Below are positions 27,871 to 38,317 of a stretch of DNA of 64,000 nt, in pieces. Made by a program: the position numbers and the translations under genes. Source of the stretch: Polydactylus sextarius (Eukaryota; Chordata; Actinopteri; Polynemidae); assembly GCA_016801845.1 (NCBI GenBank), contig CM028914.1, forward strand, positions 10,003,772-10,067,771, in the 5' to 3' direction. How positions within the stretch are numbered: position 1 is the stretch's first letter; each line of letters opens with the position of its first letter. Below the pieces are notes generated by a model. It was not told where the DNA came from. It saw only the letters and a program-made list of their open reading frames with translations, and ran no database searches.

Positions 27871-28165
27871 AAAAACTAAAACGCCTCCTACTTAAATGTC
27901 CCACGTCCAGCTCTGGCTGCGATTCTTTGACTGTTTTTTTTTTGTTGTTTTTTTTTTTAATGACAGGTTGGTGGTGGTGGTGGTGATGGTGGTGGCGAGG
28001 AAGATGTACTAACAACGATGTGCCTGCTTCAGATTTAAACTAAGAGACGGTGAACGCGTTCCTCAGAAGATGGCGCGTGAGAGCAGTCAGTGCGTCAAGA
28101 GCTGGAATGTATGAGCAGAGTAGGCTTGAGGAAAAACGATGGGATATGACCAGGAAAATCAAAAC

Positions 28166-28169
<4 letters not shown>

Positions 28170-28201
<32 letters not shown>

Positions 28202-28213
28202 TCTCCCATTTAC

Positions 28214-28244
<31 letters not shown>

Positions 28245-28283
28245 GGGAAATCCAATTCCAAAAAAAAAAAAAAAAAAAAAAAA
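28170..28283 (+). repeat. Cluster of three long poly(A) tracts
   Basis: Three A runs of roughly 23-29 bases each lie within about 115 bases, separated by short unique spacers (GTAATCTCCCATTTAC and GGCGGGAAATCCAATTCC). The long Phe/Lys open frames here are artefacts of these runs. It lies between the picalm and rbm14 3' ends. Confidence 0.9.
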
Positions 28284-28429
28284 TCTGAAATCCTGACAAA
28301 TAAAAATCCCTGAAGACAGGCGAGGAATAGTAAGTATGGACAAAAGGTGTGTTTGTATGTCATGTGTATATGTTTGAGTGTATACACGTGTTTAGGGGAG
28401 GGGCAGGAGTGTGTGGTCTGAGTGTTTAC

Positions 28430-28559
28430 CTTAGTGGGGGGGCACCCCATCGTCCACAGCAGTTTCAGGCCTAACGCTGCTGTTTTCCCCATCCCACGCT
28501 ACAGCTGCGTGTGGCGTACGTCCAGGGCAAGGGCTCAGTTTGGTTCCCTCCCACTCTAG
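28430..28559 (-). other. Candidate unassigned exon, possibly an rbm14 3' exon
   Basis: On the minus strand, a 130-base GC-rich block is preceded by TTATTGCAG and followed by GTAAACAC, so both boundaries fit splice consensus. One frame is open across almost the whole block, starting Leu-Glu-Trp-Glu-Gly-Thr and ending Pro-Pro-His then TAA two bases before the donor. I recognise no protein family. It lies 2.3 kb downstream of the rbm14 stop on the same strand, so it could be a 3' UTR or alternative exon of rbm14, or a separate noncoding transcript. It could also be chance. Confidence 0.3.
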
Positions 28560-29469
28560 CTGCAATAATCAGCGAGAGGAAGAAGGTGGCTGGAGCAGCA
28601 GCAACAACAAGGCATGCAACTAACAGTTCACATGGAGAAGGTGGAATAATGTGGAAAAAAATGTAGATAGGCTAGGTAGATAACACAGCACTACCAATTC
28701 AGCTGGCGAGTAAGAAACAGGATGAGCGACTAGAGTGAGCGTGTGTGTGTTTGGTGCAGTCACGATACCGAACAACTACTGTTTACTCATAAATCTGCTT
28801 TTAAAATGCAAAATGAAGCCAGTAAAAGATACATCTAGATCGATAGATAGATGGAAGTTTGGAGTCTGTCTGGGTGTGATATGAATATAAAGTCTGAGCC
28901 AAAGTGTCAAAATTAAACTGTGTGATTCTGTTGAGATCAGATATGGGAGGAGAAAGGACAAGGGGGATGGTCACCGGCCGTTCTCACTGCTGCTCGAGAA
29001 AATCTGCTGCTTTTTTTTGTTTGTTTTTGTTTTGCCAAATCCAAGAACAACCGTCACCAAATATCCACTCAGTGAATGAATCCCACACTTTGCACATCAC
29101 TGCACATTTCCTGCAACTTGATTTCACCCTTTTTTTTTCCTCCTAACAATTTCTAGAATCTGCATTTTAACTCGACGTTTGCAACATTTTTTTTTTCCCA
29201 CAGCGCGGTTAATTCACACAAACACTCTCACTCACAGCCACAGCGGCTCAACACCACTCGCTACATGCTACAAGCATGGCGCTAACCCTTTTTCAGAGTC
29301 GGTACAGCAACTCAGCGTCTCCACTACTTCACTAACTTTAGCCGTTTAGAAAGAAACACAATCACTTCATCTTAATGCTAACAGTCGAGATTCTTACCAA
29401 ATGTTGGTTTGACCTTTTAACTATTTACACAAAGTACCAAATTTTATATTTTCTGATATGAAAACCAGC

Positions 29470-29500
<31 letters not shown>

Positions 29501-30875
29501 GGTGATTCCCAATTTGAACTGAAGCAAGGCGGCGACAACCGACAAGACTTGAACAAAAACTAATGATAAAAAATGTTATAATAAACCAATTTGAAATTTC
29601 CTTTTGCCAGTTTTCTTTGCCAGTTTTTTTTTTTTATAAATTCAAATATGTACAAAACCAAAAAAAAAAAAAAAAAAAAAAAAAAAACCAAAACCAAAAC
29701 CAAAAAGCATTTCCTTCTCTTCAGACTGGGTTCAATAATGTATTTAAAGATGTTGAGAGCCTTTCAACCCAAAAACAGAAACAGAAAGACAATCATCACT
29801 TTATGACGCAGCGTCATCTGAGCTGCAACAAAAGTTGTGTCAACCAGTCAAACTAGATTTTTTCCATGACCCAAAAAAGAGCTGATGGAAAAAATTTAGC
29901 CCGGTCAAAAAAAAAAAAGGAAGAAAGAAAATGGCAAAAATGCCACAGAGTATGAATGACTTCATGAGCTTTAAAAAGCTGCAAACTTAGTGAAACCAGA
30001 TTGAAATAATCATCAGAAATTAAGACACGTGGTCAATTACGACACGTTCTCAATCTTTGTCAGGGGAAATTTTTTAGTGAAAGGTAACAAAAAAAAAAAA
30101 AACAAACAAAAAAAAAAAAAACCCTGTATTGACCCAACTGCTGACTTTTGCAGAAGAGTCAATGCAACCGAGGTCAAAATGAGGCCTGTTACATACTCCA
30201 CATGAGGCGTTTCTACTCCAGCGAGTGTGTGAGCTCTAATACACGATTCAATGGTCACCACAAAGAAATGAGCCTGTACAACCTGAATTTCTATTTTCTC
30301 TCCTGCCACGGAACCAGTTCCTCAGTTTAAATACGTATAACCTGCGTGTTAGTTATTGAGGTGTATTTTTAGTTTTGGTTCCACCTAAAAACATGTGACG
30401 AATCAGTTAAAATACATTTAGTGTAATAAATTTTGAACTGCGCTGTTTGTGTGTGTATGTTCATGTAGAGTATTTAAAGAGGCAATTTGATCCAGAACCA
30501 AAACAAAAACGCTCTATCAAACCAAACCTCTGAGTCCAAAAACATTCAAACAAGGAACTAGCGGCACCTCGCTAACAACTAGCAGAAATCTGAACGCTCA
30601 CTTGTAACTGTCTCATTGATCTCTACCTGATTTCACTCATTAACTTATATAATCACCCCCTCAGCCGCCATTTACTGAGGCAGACTGGATACCCACTAGG
30701 TTAAAATATACAACAGAGGAGATGCTTCGGATTTTAAACATTTGAATTACAACCTTGCTCCCTCTCTGATTTTCATCTTTAAACTGTCCCTTATGCAAGT
30801 ACACATGTGCACACACATACAAACACGCACGCACACATACATCTGCAGTGTGGAAAGAGTGTGTGGGGGATGGGA
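28560..30875. other. rbm14 downstream region, no gene recognised
   Basis: AT-rich sequence with A/T runs at about 29,470-29,492, 29,661-29,687 and 30,089-30,120. Some of it may be rbm14 3' UTR. No clear minus-strand poly(A) signal lies close to the stop, so I cannot place the transcript end. Open frames here are short and low-complexity. Confidence 0.5.
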
Positions 30876-33709
30876 CTATCGATAAGGGGGTTCTGGCGTG
30901 TGGTAAGGGTAATCATGGCGCTGGGGCATGGGTTGCCCGTGTGCGGGTGTCTGCTCATACGGTGTGGATGTGGAGTAGCTTCCCGCTGCTGCGTAAGCTC
31001 CTGATGAATCATAAGCCCCATAGCCTCCAGAAGAGTCATAGCCCGCCGAAGCATCGTAGCTCCCTGACGAGGCGTCGTAGTTCGCCGACGAAGCGTCGTA
31101 GTTCCCTGACGAGGCGTCGTAGCTTGCAGAGGCATCGTATGTTCCTGGTGGTCCATAGGCTGCTGAGGCGGAATATGTTGGGGGTGCTGTGTATGTCCCT
31201 GGGGGTGCAGGGTTTGCGTTGGAGGCCTGTGACTGTGTAGTGGCCGGCGGAGGGGGAGGAGGTGGAGGAGGAGGATTGGTGTAAGCATACTGGAGGTACT
31301 GGTACTGTTGCTGGTACTGTTGATACTGTTGGTACTGATGCATTTGCTGGTAGTACTCTGTGTAAGACCTGGAGTAGAGATTAAAGTTGAAGGAGGAAGA
31401 GCAGAGGCAAAGACGTTAGTTTAAAAATGAACGTGATTGTTTTCTTTTTGCCTCTCGTCTCCATTTTTGAAAATGTGTACCTAGCGGCAGGATCTGACCC
31501 TTCAGGTGCTGTAGTGGCAGGTGCACTTTCTTCAGGTACTCCAGGTGGCGTCGGCAGCAAGGCGCGTCTTTTGGGTCGTATTTGAGCGAAGGAGCCTGGG
31601 ACCGGGTCGGGGAGGAGGGGGGCACGGTTTCCTCTGATTGGGCTGCGGTCCCGCTCAGTTTCTGCAGTAGGTGCTGCCTTTTTCCCCGCCTGCTGCTCAG
31701 CAAGGACCTTGTCGGGAAATTTACACTATCAGCAACACAATACTACATAAGAGCAACAATATACGTTTTTACTTAAAAATATCAAAAGACCTTTTGTCCC
31801 TCCTGAAAGAATTTGGCTCTCGCTGCTTCAAAGAGCGTTGTTGGATCTGGTCCTGTCTGTGGTTCACATTCTTCTCCGGTGCTGCTGGCTCCAGGAATGT
31901 GACTGGCCATATCCTGGTAAACCTGGTCAGCGACAGACCCATACACCTGACTGGCAAGAGCTCCGTAAATCATCCCATCTGCACCTTTAGCACTTGTAAT
32001 GCCTTTCAGAGCAGCGTAGGTTGGATCAAAGGACGTGGTGTTGTAAAACGAGTTATGGACACTTTGTTGAACCTGGAAAAACAAAAATAAAATATATTTA
32101 ATCCTGATTAACCTAAATAATTCAATTGTGCAATAGACATCTTATTTGTGGTGGCCCACCACAAAGCCAACACTCGGTCACTACATTCTGGTTTTATTGC
32201 ATTTAATAAAATCTTATCTAATTGTACATTTGTGTACAGCAAACATAATCTAATCTTCTGCTGGAAACTCTGGCCACTCTACTAGATAATTAACTTACTT
32301 GTATGGGCAATCCTGCTGCGGCTGCTGCAGCTGCTGCCAGTACGGCTGCTTGACTCTGGTGGTGCTCTAGTGAAGGAGGTGGTCGGGGAAGAAGACCCTC
32401 TCTGCCACCTTCGGGGAGGGAACAGAAAACATGATGAGAACACGAGTTGTTTACAGCATTTAGTTACATGCAACAACCACACTCTACATGCAACTATATT
32501 ACCAGAGCCACCTGAATTTCCTGCCATTGCAAGCTGATTGATCAAAGGTTGGGCTTTCGACAGCTCCACAGCCAACTGACGGCCCTTGAACATGGACCCG
32601 TTGAGTGCATCGATAGCTGCCATGGCTTCCTCCTTCCTCTCCATATGCACAAAGGCGTAGCCAACGTTTGAACATAATCTGGCTGGAGAGTCAAAGGAAG
32701 CAGAGTGATTAGTGTTAACAAGAAACTTAACAAGACGTCTACATATTACTGTCACCTTTTATTCAACATTACTAATTTGAAAACCTTAACACTTGAAATT
32801 CTGAAAATCTTAGATAGAACCTAAATAAACAACATGTAACCATCTTTATATCACTGTAATCAGACATTACTGTTATTTTATACTAAATCAAAATCACACA
32901 TTTTCTACTTATCGTGTACACCGCGAACGTACCTTTAACTTTATCACAGTCTAAAACTCTTCCAAAGGACGAGAACAACCCATGCAGATCATCTGCTGAA
33001 CATGTTGCGCTGAGGTTTCCCACAAACACTTTAGTGGAGTTTGGTGGGCGTGCACGAGATTCCTCAACCACCAGGGGCCTGCCTCTGTACTCTTTGCCAT
33101 CAAGATGCCGTATGGCCCTGTAAGAACAAGAAACATCTCTGTTACCATCATGACAATAAAAACACTAAGTTATATTCAGCTAAAATAAAAAATGAATAGA
33201 GCAATTTATAGACTAGAAGGAGATAAAACTAATACAAATCATGTGCTAACAATTCTTATCTTTCAATGTGAAATTCAACAGCCACACTGTACTAAAATTA
33301 CTTGGTTCACAATCAAGTATTATTAGTAGTAGTAATTTTACATTGAGCAGTTCTTATTGTGTTTAAACAGATACTGCAGCATCACACTCAACAAAACTGT
33401 CAAATACCATAATTGAGATAAATAAACTTCCATCTTATCTTAATTTTATAGATATACTGGAAAGTTAAGTTAATAATTATTCTGAAAAGGACGAGATATA
33501 TGAACTGGTTTAGGAGTTTAGAGGTGTAATTAATTCATTAATTAGTACCTGTCTGCTGCCCCCTCTCCCTTCAGGGTAACAAACGCATACTGTCTGAGCA
33601 AGGAGCATGTGTTGATCTCTCCGTACGGAGCGAAGAGCTTGTTCAACTCATCTTCAGTCGCATCTAAAGGCAGGTTCCCCACAAACAGTTTGACGTTATC
33701 ACCGCTCAT
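30876..33709 (-). CDS. rbm14: RNA-binding protein 14-like (two RRMs, prion-like tail)
   Basis: RBM14 family proteins are nuclear RNA-binding paraspeckle/coactivator proteins. Exons in transcript order: 33709-33549, 33117-32933, 32682-32503 (alternative donor ends it at 32512), 32408-32299, 32072-31791, 31707-31481 and 31368-30876 (stop), giving about 545 residues. The start is the ATG of MSGDNVKLFVGNLP, 19 bases into an exon whose acceptor is at 33,729; a noncoding exon lies upstream. RRM1 (about 5-73) has KLFVGNL and QYAFVTL; RRM2 (about 82-165) has KVFVGNL and GYAFVHM, with an unusual insertion before its RNP1. Then come an Ala run (about 198-207), a conserved linker with SFDPTYAALKG and GALASQVYGSVADQVYQDM, an ERDRSPIRG motif like that of mammalian RBM14, a Gln/Tyr-rich stretch, ten prolines, and repeats of YDASS. 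Paralogue (rbm14a or rbm14b) and the exact count of isoforms are uncertain. Confidence 0.85.
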
Positions 33710-34334
33710 CTCTGTATCAACCAGGCATCTGCAAAAGAGTAAACACATGATTACGTTTAATATTAGTTAATGATTAAGTGACTTACATGCAGAGAAAGAT
33801 ACATGTGTTGTATTTAAGATGGAGTGATATTATACGCTGTATAATTTCAAATTGACTTGTTGCCCTGTATTTGGTTTAAATAAAAATTACTAATGTACCG
33901 CCGTTAGCTAATAGAGCATAATTAGCTATGCTAACAAAACGCTGCGCGGCGAAAATATATTAGTCCTCAATTTAAATAATGGACATTTTGTGAGCTATAT
34001 TTTAGCTATTGTTAGACAACCGACATGATGACGGTTACGTAAAACTGTTGAAATGAGATGCTGTTTGCTCAGGTACCAACAGTTAGCTAAAAACTACTGG
34101 CCATCTTGTCAGACGGCAGCTTTAACGATGTAGCTAACGTTAGCTAAGCTAGGTGGCTAATGCTAACGTAGTGGTTTTATCAAAGCGAGTTAACACGTTT
34201 ACCTAAGATTGATACTTGTCACTTGTAGCAGCTGTGTTAATATACATAAAACAACTCTGATGCGTTTTCGGTTTTGTGTAAAAAAAATGGAGGGAAAGTA
34301 TTGATTATGTCAGCACAGTGCACGGACTTCTTAC

Positions 34335-34410
34335 CCAACGCGGTCCCGGAGCTGTTGTAGCTGAAACGTCACTTCCGGTTCCGGTTTCTGTTAAAGCGAT
34401 GGCGGCCATG
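34335..34410 (-). promoter_or_regulatory. rbm14: rbm14 promoter and noncoding first exon
   Basis: On the minus strand, a donor TTGG|GTAAG ends a probable noncoding exon at 34,335, which splices to the acceptor at 33,729. Just upstream lie an ETS-type site overlapping a CRE/ATF-like half (CCGGAAGTGACGT, 34,378-34,366), a second CCGG pair, and the plus-strand ATGGCGGC core of a YY1-type site (34,399-34,406). This combination is typical of TATA-less housekeeping promoters. The transcription start itself is not determined. Confidence 0.55.
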
Positions 34411-34812
34411 AGGGGCGCAGTTTCCGTCAAGTTTGTTATATTTATTTTTAGTAAGCTAAACCGCTCTGAGTTTGTAACAAAATGGTAATTATATTTTTTT
34501 AAAAGTTATTTTCCTTTTTTAACATGTCAGAGAAAATCACAATAATTCTTATTTGATTATATGTTTTATTATTATTATTTTATTTTTGTTTCAAAAGCAC
34601 ATTTTAAACAAAAATAAACATGTTTTTTTATAACATCATGGTTTTTTTTAAATTTCCGTTTAAAAAAAAACATGATGTTTATTTTTTGTCAACGTATTTA
34701 TTGATTTATTTACCTATCTATCGCTGCTTGTCAGATTTGAATATCATTCGTTTCCTAGTGAGATCAGGTGGGAGGAGTTAAAAAATGGAAAAAATGTCAT
34801 CACACCTTGGTG

Positions 34813-34818
<6 letters not shown>

Positions 34819-34864
<46 letters not shown>
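34819..34864 (+). repeat. (CA)n microsatellite upstream of rin1
   Basis: A perfect CA run of about 46 bases, preceded by alternating GCGCGC, lies between the rbm14 promoter and the first rin1 exon. Alternating purine-pyrimidine sequence of this length can adopt Z-DNA, which is inference here. Confidence 0.95.
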
Positions 34865-34868
<4 letters not shown>

Positions 34869-34899
34869 AAGACAGGCCGGATTTAACTTCGTCTCCCCA

Positions 34900-35077
34900 T
34901 TGGAGTAAACTTGGATCACGGAAGCATAAGAAGCATGCCATTATTAAAGTAGAGCCGGAGGGGGTTAAAAAAAAAGACAAGGGACAAAAAGAAGCCAACA
35001 ACGAACCTGTTAATGTTAAAAAATAAGAAACGCGGAGATGTGAGAAGTTGTGTGATTTTCACAACAGGAAGACTGAG
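34900..35077 (+). promoter_or_regulatory. rin1: Probable rin1 noncoding first exon and upstream region
   Basis: The rin1 start codon immediately follows an acceptor (TTTTCAG|ATGG at 35,505/35,506), so a noncoding exon must lie upstream. A good donor, GACTGAG|GTAATG, ends at 35,077 and is the best candidate found. The transcription start is not visible from sequence alone. Confidence 0.4.
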
Positions 35078-35505
35078 GTAATGTACAACTTTTACAGGAA
35101 TGCACGTTGTAGTTTCAGACAGATGTTGTCGTGGTCAGAGTCAAAGTGGAGGATTTATTAGACATGTTAGTAATAATTAACTTGAATCAAGTGCGACAAA
35201 GCAATTTGCCTTTATTTATTTATTTATTTCAATTATTCCAATGCTGCTTAGCTTTCTGCAGTGAAAAAGTTGTTTCCTTTAGCATTTCAGTGTCTGTCTG
35301 AGCTGCTACACTTGTCCACTTGTCTGGACTTGCTGTCTCAACCCAGGTAGATTTATGACACAGGTGTGAAGTTATCACACTCATCTTCCTGATATAACCA
35401 TGACCACAGATACATACAGTATAATAATATAACAACTACCTATAAAGGAGCATTATTAGGGCAGTTATTAACAGTTTGTGTTAACTCACGCGTGTGTGTT
35501 TTCAG

Positions 35506-38317
35506 ATGGCACAGGAAGAAGAGCCTCTGTATGATTTTCCAGAACCTGCCCAGCCGTCACAGTGTAAGTTCCAGGGACACCAAAGAGGACGAGGATCTTT
35601 GAGAAGCATCAGCGTACTGGATCGTCTCCTGCTCACTGTCCCAGTGTGGCTTCAGCTGTCAATCAACCCTGCAACTGCCCTGCACATACTGCGTAGAGAG
35701 CCTCCCGGGGTCAGACACACACACACATTCAGTCTTTTACCTTCTCTTCTCTATGTCCTACACAGCTGCAGCCGTGTTTAACAAATCATTTGTGTTTTTC
35801 CCCACAGACGTTCCTGGTGCGAAAGTCTCGCACGTCCCAGAGAAACGTGCTGTGTCTCCGTTTGGCCGATGACAGCGTGCCGTCCTTCGTGCAGCAGTTT
35901 GGCATCAGAGAGGAGCAGTGCAGTAAGAGTAAGACCCTCCTGAAGTGTAATTAGTTATAATATGTGTTTTCTATTTTACCACAAACACACAGGCATCAAT
36001 AGAAGAAATGTGCAATCACAGCAGTGTAATTACACATTTAGACAACATGTTAATACTTAAAGACTGTTTGCACTGTGTATACATGTCATTTGTTTTTTTT
36101 TTTGTTTGTATTGTTTAAGCTAATTATCATTTGCTGTATAAGCACACAATGGCTTTATGTTCATAGTAAAATGACTGGAAAGTGATGTAAATCAGTCTGA
36201 AATACAGGAGATTCTTTAATATATAACATATATATTATAAAATAGTAGTTACTGTTTGTTAAATACTGAATTAATCAGTCAACATTTTTACTAGCTGCCT
36301 GTCTCCTCCTAAATCTTCACCTTTAGCATTTTCTCTGGAGACTTCAGCCATCAGCTTTCCAGATCTACCAAGACTAATTTCATTCTACTGTGTGAGCAGG
36401 TAGGTATTAATTTTTCCATGTTTTTTTTTTTCTGTATTGATCACTAACTGGAACTAACTATGTCAGCATTTTTGTTTTATTTGTCAGAGATGTGTTACCG
36501 TTCCCTCTGGAGCTTCCTGAAGCCATCGCAAAGGCGACGTCCCACAAAGAGCTCGAGTCCATCTCGCACATGGGAGTAGGTCTGTGAACACAGTCCCTTA
36601 TAAATAATTACACCACAATCTCAAATACCTGGACCTTAAAGGACTTACTTGCACAAGGTAGATTTATAGTCCAAATAATAATTATCTTCCTGGCTGCTGG
36701 GTTAAGAAAACATAAACTGGAAAAATAAAGTGTTTGTGTCTGACGAGACAGAAAAACTTATTGAAATGAAGTTTTATTTATGGGTTGTAATACAGTTAAA
36801 AAATAAACTATGTCAAGATATTTTAAATGTTTCATATATAAAATAATACAGTATATTTGAAAAAATACCAAATTTTCAGGTGAAACATATTTTGTATTGT
36901 ATGTATTTTAAGGATATTAAAGCAGTTAAGCAAATATCCTAGTTTCACTGGAATAAAAAAGCATTTTTGTTCTTATTTAGAGTTTTGGAGTTCTCATCTA
37001 AATGTTCGAGGGCCACGTGCGGCACCTAAACACAAGGAGGGCAAGGACCAGAAGCCAAACACTGTAACGTCGGCCTCGTCCGCTATTCCTGTACCGAAGG
37101 GTCCTGGATCAACTCCTCAACCCGACTCAGACTTCCTGCTCAATGCAGCCCCCGAATCAGACACTACTGCCTCTAAACAATCAGACCCCAGCGCCACTCT
37201 GTTCCAGGAGTTTTGTCCAATCACAACTCGCAGCCCCCGAGAGTTGGACTGCGGCTCCGGCCTCGGCGCCCTCTGTTTTATCAACCCTCTCTTCCTGCAG
37301 TCGCAGAGCAGCACGTCCAGACGCCGCATGTTCAAACGCAGCCTCAAGGTTCGGGTTTCCACCGAGACGTCGACACTGCTGTCGCCTCCTCTTGCTCCGC
37401 CACCTCCACCGCCTCTTATACCCAAAAGTAAAGGGAAACAGAAAATCCAGAAACAGAGACAAGACCCGATTGTTTCACAGAGCAACAATCTAAGTAAAGC
37501 CACTCAGAGCGATCCAACATCTCAGGACAACGAGCCTCCAACACAGACACAAGAAACTCCCAGTGATCAAACTCAACCTTCATCAGCAGCTTCTCAGGGT
37601 CAAACAGAAACAGAAAAAGGCCAAACTCAAGACAGATTAAAGGCAGAAGAGGCCACAGATCAGCTCCCAACAGTGATGGAGCACAGCCCAGAAGATTCAG
37701 ACTACCTGCAGCCGTCTTCAGTGATGAATGTCTCTCACTCTGCCTCTCTCTCTTCCTACCTCTCCCCAGCTGCTCCTCCCATGCCTCCTCCCCTTCTCCC
37801 CAAACTGTCTCCATCCCTCTCTCCTCACAGCTCCCCCCTCTTGTCCCCGGCTCTCTCCCCTTATCAGTCCCCGTTTCTGTTTCTGCACGACTCGCCCAGC
37901 GCCTCGCCGTCTATTTCACCATATCAGTCCCCATCTCCTTCCCCAAAAGTCCCCTTCTCTCTGTCTCCCTTCACCTCCTCACCCGTCCTCTCCCCTCAGC
38001 TGGAGGAGCAGGCTTATCACACACCTGCAACCCCTTCAAGACCAGATCAGCAGAGACCGGAGGGAAACGCACAGGGAGAAGGAGCAGGTGCAGATGGAAA
38101 TGGGAACGAGGATGAAGGCGTTGAAACAAATGAGGAACTGGAGGAAAAGGAGGACGATGAGGAGGAAAAGGGTTTAATTTTACAGATGAACACTGCTTCT
38201 CTTAATGACACAGGCAGCTGCAGTTCGTTTGACAGTCTTGAGGAGGCGGCAGAGACTCCACCTCACTCCCCCAATAATAAGGAAAACAACTGTAAGAGCC
38301 TGAAAGCAAGAAAATAA
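35506..38317 (+). CDS. rin1: Ras and Rab interactor 1-like, SH2/proline-rich, lacking VPS9 and RA domains
   Basis: RIN1 couples activated Ras and tyrosine kinases to Rab5 through a C-terminal VPS9 exchange domain. Exons: 35506-35709, 35808-35922, 36327-36399, 36488-36579 and 36981-38317, all in frame, 606 residues. The N-terminus has a PLYDF motif. The SH2 domain (about 45-160) carries VWLQL, PPGTFLVRKS (the phosphotyrosine-binding Arg is intact), FPDLPRLISFYCVSRD and HKELESISHMGVEFWSSHLN, all close to RIN1. Then follow SPRELDCG, ALCFINPLF, FKRSLKVRVSTETS, a proline run, a Ser-Pro-rich stretch and an acidic segment. The frame stops at LKARK. Family members normally continue with VPS9 and Ras-association domains; neither is found before dpp3 begins on the other strand. 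A donor-like GTAAGA at 38,292 could instead lead to further exons, but none is seen downstream. Confidence 0.85.

Noticed and set aside
28040..28492. 150-residue frame on the minus strand with long Phe runs
   Set aside because: Most of its length comes from three poly(A)/poly(T) tracts. Only the separate 28,430-28,559 block, in another frame, was kept as a candidate exon.
30791..31288. 165-residue His/Thr/Pro-rich frame on the minus strand
   Set aside because: It is an out-of-frame shadow of the repetitive rbm14 last exon; the correct frame has the YDASS repeats and the right phase from the preceding exon.
34400..34490. Short plus-strand frame starting ATGGCGGCC near the rbm14 promoter
   Set aside because: The ATG lies in a YY1-type motif, the frame is under 35 codons with no recognisable features, and it falls in promoter sequence.
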